From: DASSUW01 sp963811895
GTDB taxonomy: Bacteria; Actinomycetota; Thermoleophilia; Solirubrobacterales; Solirubrobacteraceae
Assembly (NCBI GenBank): GCA_963811895.1
Contig: CAWETE010000016.1
Location: forward strand, 248,001-312,000
Reading direction: 5' to 3'
Length of the DNA: 64,000 bases
In this document: positions 53,502-63,667 of the stretch, one piece after another
How positions within the stretch are numbered: position 1 is the first letter of the stretch
Layout of the letters: each line of letters begins with the position of its first letter
Notes under the pieces: model-generated
The model's database searches: none
Seen by the model: the letters and a program-made list of their open reading frames with translations, nothing else
Told to the model about the DNA's origin: nothing
Program-made: the position numbers and the translations under genes

Positions 53502-54314
53502 CTAGCGGGGCACGCGCACGATCTCGGACACCAGCGCCTGGCCCGAGACCTGACGGAGCCGGGTCACGTAGGCGGCGTCCTCGGCCAGCGCGGTCGTCCA
53601 CAGCGTCGCGGAGACGCCGCGGCGCGGCCGCTTCCACAGCTTGTGCGGCTGGCCGTGCTGCTTGTGGATGTCGCCAGGCTCGTGCCCGGCGTCGCGCCGG
53701 CCCGTGGGCACGGTCGACCACAGGCGCCGGTCCCTGCGCGGCGAGCGGCGGGTGACGGGGCCGAGGCGCAGCTCCTGGCGGGCGTAGTACGCGCGCACGT
53801 AGAGCAGGCGCCGTCCCTGCAGCGACGGGTTGAGCAGCAGCGCGCGACGCTCCTGGCGGGCGGTGGCCGTCTGGCCGGTGGTGAGGTCGGCCACGATGAT
53901 GCGGCTCGTGCGGCCGATCAGGTGGAAGGCCAGGCGGTCGCCCTGGAGCGCGGGGCGGCCCAGCTCCGGCGCGCGGATGATCTCGCGCGGCGCCCCGCCG
54001 AGCGGCGCGGCGTAGATGACGTCGCCGTCGCCCTCGCGCGCGCGCCATGCGATCCACGACTCAGAGACGGCGACGGCGTCAGCGCCGGGCGCCGCCACGC
54101 TCGTGCCGAACCCGTCGCCCGACGTCGACTGCACGACGATGTCCGAGCCGGCGACGACCGCGAGCCGGCCCGGGCCGAGCGCCGGATGGGCCCCGCCGAG
54201 GCGGGTCTGCTGACCGTCCTGCACGAGCACTCCGGGCTGGCCGGCCTCGTGCCAGGCGATCAGCGCGCCGTCGACGCTCGGGTCGCTCGCGTTGGTGGCC
54301 AGCCGCTCGGCCAT
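53502..54314 (-). CDS. TolB-like beta-propeller protein, last gene of the mau-like operon
   Basis: A 270-residue protein made of short blades, each a strand pair such as ALIAWHEAGQPGVLV, RLAFHLIGRTSRIIVADL and RRLLYVRAYYARQELRLG. It has no signal peptide or catalytic motif. In methylamine dehydrogenase the heavy chain MauB is a seven-bladed propeller that pairs with MauA, so a propeller in this position is suggestive, but the sequence looks TolB-like and is smaller than MauB. Its ATG shares one base with the stop of the membrane protein upstream (TGATG). Confidence 0.7.
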   Translation of the reverse strand: MAERLATNASDPSVDGALIAWHEAGQPGVLVQDGQQTRLGGAHPALGPGRLAVVAGSDIVVQSTSGDGFGTSVAAPGADAVAVSESWIAWRAREGDGDVIYAAPLGGAPREIIRAPELGRPALQGDRLAFHLIGRTSRIIVADLTTGQTATARQERRALLLNPSLQGRRLLYVRAYYARQELRLGPVTRRSPRRDRRLWSTVPTGRRDAGHEPGDIHKQHGQPHKLWKRPRRGVSATLWTTALAEDAAYVTRLRQVSGQALVSEIVRVPR

Positions 54315-54950
54315 CAGGCGACCAGCGCGACCGCGCACGCCGTCAGCGCCACGGCGTCGACGGCGCGCAGAGAGCGCAGGATCCGCGGCCGCTCGGCCAT
54401 CGCGGCGTGCAGGGCGCCGCCGCCGGCCGGAGCGAGCACGACGACGGGCAGCAGCCGCCCCGCGCCGAAGGCGAGGCCGATGGCCAGGCCGAGCGCCGGA
54501 TCGCCGAGCGCGACGCTGACGCCGGCCAGCGCCCAGACGGCGAAGGTGAGGATGAACGTCGTGAAGCCGAGCCCGAGCAGCACGCCGTAGAGGCCGGCGG
54601 CCAGCGGCACGGGCATGCGCCGGCGCCACGACTCGGGCACCTGGCGGCGCACCTGCGGGCACGATCCGCGCGCCGCGCGCCTCGCCGATCGCCGCCGCCA
54701 ACGCGATCGCGGCCGCCGCGACCGGGGCGCTCGCGCCGAGCGCCTGGCCGAGCAGCGCCAGGCCGCCGAACGTGATCGCGCCGCCCACCAGCGCGCCCGC
54801 CGCGAACGTCGCGCACGCGGCGGCGGTCACCCGCATCCGCCCGGCATAGCCCTGCGGCGCGAGCGTCTCCACCATCGAGAAGCCGCACGGGGACCAGGCG
54901 CCGGTGACGCCGGCCGCCGCCGCGGCGAGGATGAGGACGGCCTCTAGCAT
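54314..54950 (-). CDS. CcdA/MauF-like membrane protein, one frameshift
   Basis: The start MLEAVLILAAAAAGVTGAWS is followed by PCGFSMVETLAPQGY, with a conserved Pro-Cys at the membrane entry. About six helices follow. An extra base in the GGG/CCC run at 54657-54659 shifts the frame after ARGARIVP; the next frame continues with QVPESWRRRMPVPLAAGLYG and LLGLGFTTFILTFAVWALAG to a TGA at 54314. Corrected length is 211 residues. It could carry electrons or reducing power across the membrane, as CcdA-type proteins do, or correspond to MauF. The ATG overlaps the MauA-like stop by 7 nt. Confidence 0.7.
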
Positions 54951-55507
54951 TTGATGTTGGTGTCGTAGTACATGACGCAGAAGACCTTGCGGCCCTTGTA
55001 GCAGTAGCCGGTCAGCGAGGCGTCGCCGTTGATGCGGCGCGGGTGGGGCGAGCAGCAGTCGACGAGCTTGCGGATGCGGCCGCCGCAGCAGCGGAACCAG
55101 GCGCCGTCGACCTGGGTCTTGATGTCGAAGCGGTCGGCGACCACGTCGCACACGGCCGTGCGGGTGGCGATCGGCAGCGGCCGGCCGTCGGCGTCGGTCA
55201 GCGGGCGCTCGTCCTCGTCGACCGCGCGCCCGTCGGCCCCGACCAGCCGGCCGAGGTCGTCGATCGGGTGGCCGTCCTGCGCGCGCAGCGGCAGCCCGCG
55301 CGAGTCGATCCGCGGCAGCCCGGTCGGGTGCGGGCACGAGTCGGTCGTGTAGATGTGACCGCAGAAGTGGTAGGCCTCGGCGTCGCCGGGGGCCACCAGC
55401 CCGGCGACCGTGCCCGCGCCCGTCACGCCGAGCACGGCGCCCGACACGCGCGAGAGGAAGCCGCGCCGCGACGTGCCGGCGGCGACCCGGTCGCTGAGGC
55501 TAGGCAC
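54944..55507 (-). CDS. MauA-like (methylamine dehydrogenase light chain-like) Cys-rich exported protein
   Basis: A 187-residue protein. TSRRGFLSRVSGAVLG is a twin-arginine signal, as in MauA. The mature part has ten Cys (49, 58, 120, 140, 141, 151, 152, 169, 177, 187), consistent with five disulfides. FRCCGGRIRKLVDCC, then SLTGYCYKGRKV and MYYDTNIKC, echo the MauA pattern of CGG...C...SW..C...Y.D. MauA builds its tryptophan tryptophylquinone from two Trp; this protein has one Trp (W137), and a Leu sits where I expect the second. Residues 64-112 are a run of DxxGxPL-type repeats. The start is GTG at 55507, overlapping the MauE-like stop. Confidence 0.72.
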   Translation of the reverse strand: MPSLSDRVAAGTSRRGFLSRVSGAVLGVTGAGTVAGLVAPGDAEAYHFCGHIYTTDSCPHPTGLPRIDSRGLPLRAQDGHPIDDLGRLVGADGRAVDEDERPLTDADGRPLPIATRTAVCDVVADRFDIKTQVDGAWFRCCGGRIRKLVDCCSPHPRRINGDASLTGYCYKGRKVFCVMYYDTNIKC

Positions 55508-56378
55508 GGACCGCTCCCCTGCGCCGCTCGGCGGCGGCGAGCACGGACTCGAGCTGCGCGCCGGTGTTGAAGGTGCCCTTGGCGAGCACGGTGCCGTCGG
55601 CGTCGAGCGCGACGGCGAACGGGCTGCCGGGAACGTCGGCGACCGCCCAGGCGTCGGCGTCGCGGACCTCGTCGAAGCGGAGCAGCGCCACCCGCGGGTC
55701 GCGGCCGAAGGCCTCGACGGCCGGCTCGAGCGCGCGGCACAGGCCGCAGCCCTCGGAGCTGAACACGGCCAGGCCGATCCGCCCCGGGATCAGCTCGAAG
55801 TGCGCGGCGAGCGCCGTGCGCGCGCCGACCTCCGGGCCCTCGTGGGCGACCTCGAGCGCTCCGCGCGGGTCGGCCGCCAGCCGCAGCATGCCGACCTCGC
55901 GGGCGAGCGAGAGGACGACGACGGCCAGCGCGACGAGGCCGGCGAGGGCGACGGCGAGGCCGAGCGCGAGCCAGCCCTCCGTGCTCGGCTCGCTGCGCGG
56001 CAGCAGCGGCAGGATCGCCAGGGCGGAGGCGAGCAGGGCGGTGCGGGCGAGCGAGGCGCGCGAGACGCGGCCGCGGGCGCCGAAGCAGGCGCACGGCGCG
56101 CCGCCGCGGCCGGTCGCCAGCGCGACGGCCTGGGCCGCGCAGAAGACGGCGAGCAGGCCGGCGGCCGCGTACGCGGCGGCGTCGATCCCGGCCCCGACCC
56201 CCACGGCGAGCGCGGCCTCGACGGCGACGAGCGCGCCCCACAGCACGCGCGCGATCTCCTCGCGGCGCACGCCGTAGGTGGCCAGCGCGGCACGCGTGCC
56301 GGCAGGGTCCACGAGCTTGAGGACCGCCGATGCGAGCAGCACGAACCCGAGGACCAGGCAGGCGACGACCGACACCAT
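55500..56378 (-). CDS. MauE-MauD-like fusion: DoxX-type membrane domain plus thioredoxin-like domain
   Basis: A 292-residue protein. Residues 1-160 have four or five helices and the MauE signature CACFG (C96, C98) before VSRASLARTALLA. The C-terminal domain starts with AREVGMLRL and holds a thioredoxin-like CGLC motif (211-214) in FSSEGCGLCRALEP, then GSPFAVALDADGTVLAKG. In classical mau clusters MauE (membrane) and MauD (disulfide isomerase-like) are separate and needed to mature the Cys-rich MauA; here they are fused. It heads the operon: MauED, MauA-like, membrane protein, propeller. The ATG at 56378 has no clear ribosome-binding site. Confidence 0.8.
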   Translation of the reverse strand: MVSVVACLVLGFVLLASAVLKLVDPAGTRAALATYGVRREEIARVLWGALVAVEAALAVGVGAGIDAAAYAAAGLLAVFCAAQAVALATGRGGAPCACFGARGRVSRASLARTALLASALAILPLLPRSEPSTEGWLALGLAVALAGLVALAVVVLSLAREVGMLRLAADPRGALEVAHEGPEVGARTALAAHFELIPGRIGLAVFSSEGCGLCRALEPAVEAFGRDPRVALLRFDEVRDADAWAVADVPGSPFAVALDADGTVLAKGTFNTGAQLESVLAAAERRRGAVRA

Positions 56379-56408
56379 GAGGCGCCTGAAGGTAGCAAGG
56401 GGCGGCGA

Positions 56409-58220
56409 TCAGGGCGCCGGGCGAGGGCTGGCGGCGCGGCCGAAGCGGTTGCCGGGCCGCCCGTGGGCGACACCGGCGGCGCCGGCCCAGCCGGTGCTGC
56501 GCGTGCGGTTCTTGCCCTGGCGCTTGGCGTCGTAGAGCGCGATGTCGGCCGCCTCGATCACCGTGTCGGCCTCGGCCATCTCCGCCTCGAGGGCGCTGAC
56601 CCCGACGCTCACCGTGACGCGCAGCGGGGTGCCGTCGGGCAGCGGGAGCTCGAGCGCCTCGATGGCGCGGCGGATGCTCTCGCCCGTCGTCCACGCGCCC
56701 TCGATGCCGGTGTCCGAGAGGATCACGGCCAGCTCGTCGCTGCCGTAGCGGGCGGCGACGTCGGTGGCGCGGCACGAGCGGCCGACCACGTCCGCCACCG
56801 CCTGCAGCACGCCGTCGCCGAACTGATGGCCGTGGCCGTCGTTGATCGCCTTGAAGTCGTCGATGTCGACGAGCGCCAGCCCCGTCGGCCGGCCGGAGCG
56901 GGCCGTGCGCTGGGCCTCGTGCTGGAGCGCCTCCTGGAAGCGCCGGTGGTTGGCGAGCCCGGTCAGCTCGTCGACGGTCGCCTGCCGCCGCAGCTGGTCG
57001 TGCAGGGCCGCGTTCTCGATCGCGAGCGCCGTCTGCTGCGCCAGGTAGCCGAACAGCGCCTGCTCCTCCTGCGTGAACGGCCGCCCGCGGCGGGCGACGA
57101 CCAGCACCTCCGGCCCGCCGGTCAGCGGCTGGGCCATCGCCGTGTCGTCGCCGTGCTCGGCGATCCGCAGCGCGCCGGTCTGCTGGGCGGCGACCTCGGC
57201 CGCGACGACGGCCGGCGTGAGCGGCTCGTCGGCGAGGTTCACCCGCCCGAAGTCGGCGCTGAGCGCCTCGACCGCCGTGCGCAGCCCGATGTCGATCAGC
57301 GCCGCGCGGTCGAGCTTGGAGCCGAAGGCCTCGCCGATCCGGTGGATCGCCCGGTCGAGACGGGCGTGCTCCTCGGTGAGCTGGTCGAGCCGGTCGTGCG
57401 CCTCGCGGATGCGCGCGCCGCGGTCGGCGGCGAGGGCGGCGAGCAGCGCGAGCAGCGGCAGGATGAGCACGAAGGCGACCGGCTCGCCGGCCGCCGCCAT
57501 GGCGACGAGGAAGCCGACCGGGGTCAGGCAGGCGTCGATCGCGTAGACGTCGGCGATCACGCGCAGCTGGGCGGCAGGGGCGATGCCGCGCCCCAGCCAC
57601 TCGCGGATGGTGGCCGTGAGAAGGTCGATCCCGCACTGGGCGAGCAGGGCGAGCAGCGGCACCGCCCAGTACTCGAGCTCCGCCGGCGGCCCGCCGGCGG
57701 CCACGACCACGAGCGCGGCGCCGACCGCGTACCAGGCGTCCGCGATGCCGGTCACGATGCGCTCGGGGTGCTCGAGACCGCGCAGCGTGCCGATCAGCGC
57801 ACCGCCGGCCAGGCCGAGGCCGACGCAGGCGGGCACGATCTCCGGCGGCAGCAGGAAGAGCATCGGGACCAGCACGAGCTGCGTCGGGACGGCGAAGCCT
57901 CCGCCGAGGTGCAGGTGGACGCGGGAGGCGAGCGCCAGGCTGACGATCAGGGCGGCGGCCAGCAGCGGGTCCAGCGTGCGCTCGAACGGGACGAGCAGCG
58001 CCATCGCGAGCGCCACGACGGCGAAGCTGACGGCGGCCGCCGCCTCGACGCGCAGCTCGCGGCCGGTCAGCCGGCGCGCGTCGTACGGGCGCCAACGCAC
58101 AAGCAGCCGCTCCACACCGGAGCGGCGGGAGTGCTCGTCCGCCACCGAACGCTCTCGCACGCGTGTTCCATCGGCAGACAGGCGAGAAACTTTAGGGCCA
58201 ATCGGTTCGCATGCGGACAT
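56409..58220 (-). CDS. Membrane GAF-GGDEF signalling protein with altered GGDEF site
   Basis: A 603-residue protein. Six or seven helices (residues about 60-260, MASE-like), a coiled linker (IREAHDRLDQLTEEHARLD), a GAF domain (about 290-400; IGLRTAVEALSADFG, EEQALFGYLAQQTALAIENA) and a GGDEF domain (about 420-575; VDELTGLANHRRFQEAL, DIDDFKAINDGHGHQFGD). The active site reads RYGSDELAVIL, so GGDEF is GSDEL; this change often weakens or abolishes cyclase activity. It probably senses a membrane or ligand signal. It may start further in than 58220, since the first 40 residues are charged and little conserved. It is divergent from the secreted protein at 58295. Confidence 0.85.
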   Translation of the reverse strand: MSACEPIGPKVSRLSADGTRVRERSVADEHSRRSGVERLLVRWRPYDARRLTGRELRVEAAAAVSFAVVALAMALLVPFERTLDPLLAAALIVSLALASRVHLHLGGGFAVPTQLVLVPMLFLLPPEIVPACVGLGLAGGALIGTLRGLEHPERIVTGIADAWYAVGAALVVVAAGGPPAELEYWAVPLLALLAQCGIDLLTATIREWLGRGIAPAAQLRVIADVYAIDACLTPVGFLVAMAAAGEPVAFVLILPLLALLAALAADRGARIREAHDRLDQLTEEHARLDRAIHRIGEAFGSKLDRAALIDIGLRTAVEALSADFGRVNLADEPLTPAVVAAEVAAQQTGALRIAEHGDDTAMAQPLTGGPEVLVVARRGRPFTQEEQALFGYLAQQTALAIENAALHDQLRRQATVDELTGLANHRRFQEALQHEAQRTARSGRPTGLALVDIDDFKAINDGHGHQFGDGVLQAVADVVGRSCRATDVAARYGSDELAVILSDTGIEGAWTTGESIRRAIEALELPLPDGTPLRVTVSVGVSALEAEMAEADTVIEAADIALYDAKRQGKNRTRSTGWAGAAGVAHGRPGNRFGRAASPRPAP

Positions 58221-58294
58221 GCGGGCTCAAGGCGGCGCTCAAGCGTCCCGATAGCGCCCCCGGAAGGTCGTTCCCTATCCGAAGGACGGTCCCA

Positions 58295-58885
58295 ATGGCG
58301 GGCTCCACGCACATCCCCTTACGCCACCTGCTCACGGCGTGCACGGTGATCCTGGGCTTCCTGCTCGCGGCCCCGATCGCGCGGGCCGACTGCGAGGGTC
58401 AGGCGCTCGAGCAGCCCTTCGCGCAGTGGGGTGACTCAGCGCACTACACGCTCGTCGGCGACGGCGATCTCACCGCCGGAGCCGCCGGCTGGGACCTCGA
58501 CGGCGCCGACCTCGTCGCCGACAACGAGCCCTGGTACGTGCACGGCGGCGACACCCCGAGCGCCCTGCGCCTGCGCGCCGGCGACAGCGCCACGACGCCG
58601 CCGATCTGCGTCTCGCTCGCCCACCCCACCATGCGGTTCTTCCTCCGCAACCGCGGCGGCCTGCTCGGGGCGCTGACGGTCGAGGTGGTCACGAGCAACG
58701 GGCTGGCGCTGCCGATCGGCGTCATCCCCGGGCTGCTGGGTGACGACGACTGGAACCCGTCGGCGGCGCTGCTGGTCGTCGGCAACCTGCTCGACGACGA
58801 GGTCTCGTTCCGCTTCACCGCCGGCGGGCTCGGCGGCTCGTACGTGATCGACGACGTCTACGTCGATCCCTACAAGAAAGGCTAG
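58295..58885 (+). CDS. Secreted protein of a Thermoleophilia-type family, unknown function
   Basis: A 196-residue exported protein. The signal segment LLTACTVILGFLLAAPIA is cut near ARA-DC. The mature part starts CEGQALEQPFAQWGD and runs as beta-strands (YTLVGDGDLTAGAAGWDLDG, NEPWYVHGGDTPSALRL, ICVSLAHPTMRFFLRNRGG, YVIDDVYVDPY). It resembles a family I associate with Solirubrobacterales and with a jelly-roll, carbohydrate-binding-like fold; this is from memory. Two Cys (mature positions 1 and about 66) may pair. The ATG at 58295 follows AGGACGG. Confidence 0.72.
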   Translation: MAGSTHIPLRHLLTACTVILGFLLAAPIARADCEGQALEQPFAQWGDSAHYTLVGDGDLTAGAAGWDLDGADLVADNEPWYVHGGDTPSALRLRAGDSATTPPICVSLAHPTMRFFLRNRGGLLGALTVEVVTSNGLALPIGVIPGLLGDDDWNPSAALLVVGNLLDDEVSFRFTAGGLGGSYVIDDVYVDPYKKG

Positions 58886-59692
58886 AGGACCAGTAGCCGT
58901 CTGCGCCCACGGGATCGAACCGCGCGGTGCGCGCCAGCTCGACGCGCACGTCCGGGATCTCGCGGTCGCAGACGGCGGCGATCTCGGCCGTCGCGAGCGG
59001 GTACGGCGCCCAGGCCAGCACCTCGTCCACCGACTCCGGATCGGGGCGCCGGGTGAGCGACGGCTCGAGGTTGGCCAGGGCGGTCTCGTAGGCCTCGATC
59101 GGGCGGTAGCCGGGCAGGTCGACGCGGGCTTCGCCGGCCAGCAGCTCGTACGACGGGCAGGTGTACCGGCGCTCCTCGGGCGGGCCGCCGAGCTTGTAGT
59201 CCTGGGCGCGCGAGGAGGGGGAGGGGCTGCGGGCGGCGCGCATGTCGGCGCGCAGCGCCTCCTCGACCTCGGGCTCGGCGCAGAACGCGGCGATCTCGGC
59301 GACCGGCAGGCCGGCCTGCCCGGCGGCCAGCTCGAGGGTGTCGGAGTCGTCGAGCAGGTGGCCGGCCATGGTCAGCACGCGCAGGCGGCGCAGCAGCAGG
59401 CCGGCGCGGTCGGGCCAGCGCATGCGGGCGGCCACGACGGCGCGGCAGGCATGGACGGTCGCCGCGAGCCAGATCCGCTCGCGCCAGTCCATCGGCATGC
59501 CGTACTCGAGCTGCAGGCGGCGGTAGCCCTCCGTGTGCTTCCACTCGCGCTTCTCCTCGCGCAGCACGACCATGTGCAGCCGCCAGTCGATCTGGTCGCC
59601 GTAGAGCCACAGCAGCCGGTGCCGCTGGCGCTCGGCGCTGAACGCGTACGGGCAGGCCGGATCCGTGAAGTGGCGGATCGTGACCGGCTGCG

Positions 59693-59696
<4 letters not shown>
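58815..59696 (-). CDS. DsbA-family thioredoxin-fold oxidoreductase
   Basis: A 293-residue protein. The N-terminal thioredoxin-fold motif is DPACPYAFSAERQRH, a CPYA with one Cys, so DsbA-like disulfide chemistry is not expected; relatives such as 2-hydroxychromene-2-carboxylate isomerase use this fold with glutathione-like thiols. QAGLPVAEIAAFCAEPEVEEAL and GGPPEERRYTCPSYELL are family blocks. It starts at a TTG overlapping the EttA stop (TTGA). The last 24 residues after GADGYWSS are Arg-rich and overlap the convergent gene by 71 bp; a TAG one frame away at 58882 is probably the natural end, masked by an indel. Confidence 0.78.
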
Positions 59697-61348
<1,652 letters not shown>

Positions 61349-61451
61349 CGGCGTCTGAGGATAGGCCCCGCCCGCGTGTCGAAGTCCGCGCGGCCGATTC
61401 CTAGCCAGATGTCCATTCCAGGAAGCCCTGCTCTGGGCGATAAATGAGAGC

Positions 61452-62192
61452 ATGAAGCCGCTGATCGGCGTCACCACCTCGGAGATGCGGTCCAGCCGCG
61501 CCGGGACGCTGCGACGCCACGGCGAGCCTCCGCACTCCGAGATGGCGCTCGGCATGAGCTATCTACGGGCGATCGAGGAGGCCGGGGGGATGCCGGTCGT
61601 GCTGCCGCCGCTGGGTGACGCGGTGGCCTACCTCGACCGGCTCGACGGCATCTGCCTGTCGGGCGGCCCGGACCTCGATCCCGACGCCTACGGCGCCCCC
61701 GAGCGCCACGCCGAGCTCGGCCCCACCGAGCCCGGGCTCGACGCCTTCGAGCTCGAGCTGGCGCGGGCGGCCGACGCGCGCGGGCTGCCGATCCTCGGCA
61801 TCTGTCGCGGCGCCCAGGCCTTGAACGTGGCTCGCGGCGGGACGCTGCATCAGCACCTGCCCGGCCATCGCCAGACCGAGCCGGCCACCGCCACCACGCA
61901 CACCGTCCACGTCGAGCCGGACTCGCGCCTCGCGGACGTGGCCGGCGCCGGGCGGCTGCGCGTGAACTCCTTCCACCACCAGGCCGTCGACGTCCTCGGC
62001 AGCGGGTTGCGCGTCGTCGCGCGCTCCGCCGACGGCGTCGTCGAGGCGATCGAGGAGCCGGGCTCCCGGCTCGTGCTCGCCGTCCAGTGGCACGCGGAGG
62101 GCCTGACCTCCCAGCCGCGCCATCGCGCGCTGTTCGCCGAGCTGGTGCAGGCGTCCTCCGCGCCCGCCGCGCGGCTCCGTCGCGCCGCGTAG
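61452..62192 (+). CDS. Gamma-glutamyl-gamma-aminobutyrate hydrolase (PuuD-like class I amidotransferase)
   Basis: A 246-residue protein of the peptidase C26 type. The nucleophile Cys is in LPILGICRGAQALNVA, the oxyanion and early loop in GICLSGGPDLDPDAYG, and the His-Glu of the triad in AVQWHAEG. VNSFHHQAVD is also conserved. It hydrolyses gamma-glutamyl amides such as gamma-glutamyl-GABA in putrescine breakdown, though in this context the substrate is not fixed. It is divergent from ettA (103 bp), with the second FAD oxidoreductase downstream on the same strand 86 bp away. It lies some 8 kb from ggt, which acts on the same bond type. Confidence 0.9.
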   Translation: MKPLIGVTTSEMRSSRAGTLRRHGEPPHSEMALGMSYLRAIEEAGGMPVVLPPLGDAVAYLDRLDGICLSGGPDLDPDAYGAPERHAELGPTEPGLDAFELELARAADARGLPILGICRGAQALNVARGGTLHQHLPGHRQTEPATATTHTVHVEPDSRLADVAGAGRLRVNSFHHQAVDVLGSGLRVVARSADGVVEAIEEPGSRLVLAVQWHAEGLTSQPRHRALFAELVQASSAPAARLRRAA

Positions 62193-62278
62193 AGCAATTC
62201 CTCGGGTGACGCTACCCGCACCTTCGAACTAGGGACTCCCCCGATGCGGGGACGGCCTCCCCCCGGGACGATGCAGGC

Positions 62279-63664
62279 ATGTCGCTGCTGCTGCCCTCAT
62301 CGCCCGCCATCCATCGGTTCACCGGCACCCTGATCGGCCCCGACGACGACGGGTACGACGAGGGGCGCCGCGTCTACAACGGCATGGTCGACCGCCACCC
62401 GGCGCTGATCGCGCGCTGCGAGTCGGTCGCCGACGTCTCGGCCGCGGTCGTCCACGCGCGCAGCCACGGGATGGAGATCGCGGTGCGCGGCGGCGCCCAT
62501 TCGGCGCCCGGCTTCGGCACCAGCGACGGCGGCCTCGTGATCGACCTCGGCCCGCTGAAGGGGATCCAGGTCGACCCGGCGCGCCGGATCGCCTGGGTGC
62601 AGCCCGGCGTGGTGTGGGGCGAGCTCGACGCCGCCACGCAGGAGCACGGCCTCGCCGTCACCGGCGGCCGCGTCGCGAGCACCGGCGTCTCGGGCTTCAC
62701 GATCGGCTCCGGCAGCGGCTGGCTCGAGCGCAAGATGGGCCTCGCCGCCGACAACCTACGCGCCGCGCGCGTGGTGACTGCCGACGGCCACGTCGTCAAG
62801 GCGTCCGAGACCGAGAACCCCGACCTCTTCTGGGCCATCCGCGGCGGCGGCGGCAACTTCGGCATCGTGGTCGAGTTCGAGTTCGCGCTGCGGCCGGTCG
62901 GCCCGCTCGTGCTCGGCGGCATGCTGCTGTGGCCGCGCGAGCGCGCCGGCGAGGTCATGCGGGCCTACCGCGACCTGATGGCCGACGCCCCCGACGCGCT
63001 GTGCGGCGGCCTCGCTCTGATGACGGCTCCGCCGGCCCCGATGGTCCCGGCCGAGCTCCAGGGCCGCCCCGCGGTCGGCGTGATCGTCGTCTACGCCGGC
63101 GACCCCGAGCGCGGCGCCGAGCACCTCGCGCCCCTGCGCGCGCTGTCGCCGGCCGTCGACATGGTCCAGCCGATGCCGTACTGCGCCGTGCAGTCGATGA
63201 TGGACAAGGAGCACCCCGAGGCGCTGCGCAACTACTACCGGTCCGGGTTCCTCGACGAGCTGACCGACGCCGCGATCGACACGTTCCTCGCGGGCGCCGC
63301 GGGCGCGCCGTCGACGCTGTCGGCCGTCCTGCTGCAGCCGCTCGGCGGCGCCTTCGGCCGCGTCGGCGACATGGAGACGGCGCTCGGGCACCGCGACGCG
63401 CAGTGGGCGTTCCAGGTGCTCGCGCAGTGGCTCGAGCCCGAGCGCGACACGAGCAACCGCAACTGGGTGCGCGCCCTCACCGACGCGCTGTCCCCGTGGT
63501 CACGGCCGGCCGGGTTCCCCAACTTCATCTCCGAGGCCGGCGACGCCTCCGTCGTCGTCGCCTACGGCGCCGAGCGGTACGCCCGCCTGGTCGAGGCGAA
63601 GGACCGCTGGGACCCGGAGAACGTCTTCCACCTCAACCACAACATCCGCCCCAGCTCGGAATAG
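62279..63664 (+). CDS. FAD-binding oxidoreductase (BBE family), paralogue of the one at 7979
   Basis: A 461-residue protein with the same plan as the earlier paralogue: RHPALIARCESVADV, EIAVRGGAHSAPG (the His that binds FAD), GVVWGELDAATQEHGLAVTGG, FWAIRGGGGNFGIVVEFEF and the BBE-type C-terminus WDPENVFHLNHNIRP. No Cys is seen at the second attachment site (GGRVAS). The substrate is unknown. Start ATG at 62279. It is followed after three bases by the GNAT gene, suggesting a two-gene transcript. Confidence 0.88.
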   Translation: MSLLLPSSPAIHRFTGTLIGPDDDGYDEGRRVYNGMVDRHPALIARCESVADVSAAVVHARSHGMEIAVRGGAHSAPGFGTSDGGLVIDLGPLKGIQVDPARRIAWVQPGVVWGELDAATQEHGLAVTGGRVASTGVSGFTIGSGSGWLERKMGLAADNLRAARVVTADGHVVKASETENPDLFWAIRGGGGNFGIVVEFEFALRPVGPLVLGGMLLWPRERAGEVMRAYRDLMADAPDALCGGLALMTAPPAPMVPAELQGRPAVGVIVVYAGDPERGAEHLAPLRALSPAVDMVQPMPYCAVQSMMDKEHPEALRNYYRSGFLDELTDAAIDTFLAGAAGAPSTLSAVLLQPLGGAFGRVGDMETALGHRDAQWAFQVLAQWLEPERDTSNRNWVRALTDALSPWSRPAGFPNFISEAGDASVVVAYGAERYARLVEAKDRWDPENVFHLNHNIRPSSE

Positions 63665-63667
63665 CCC

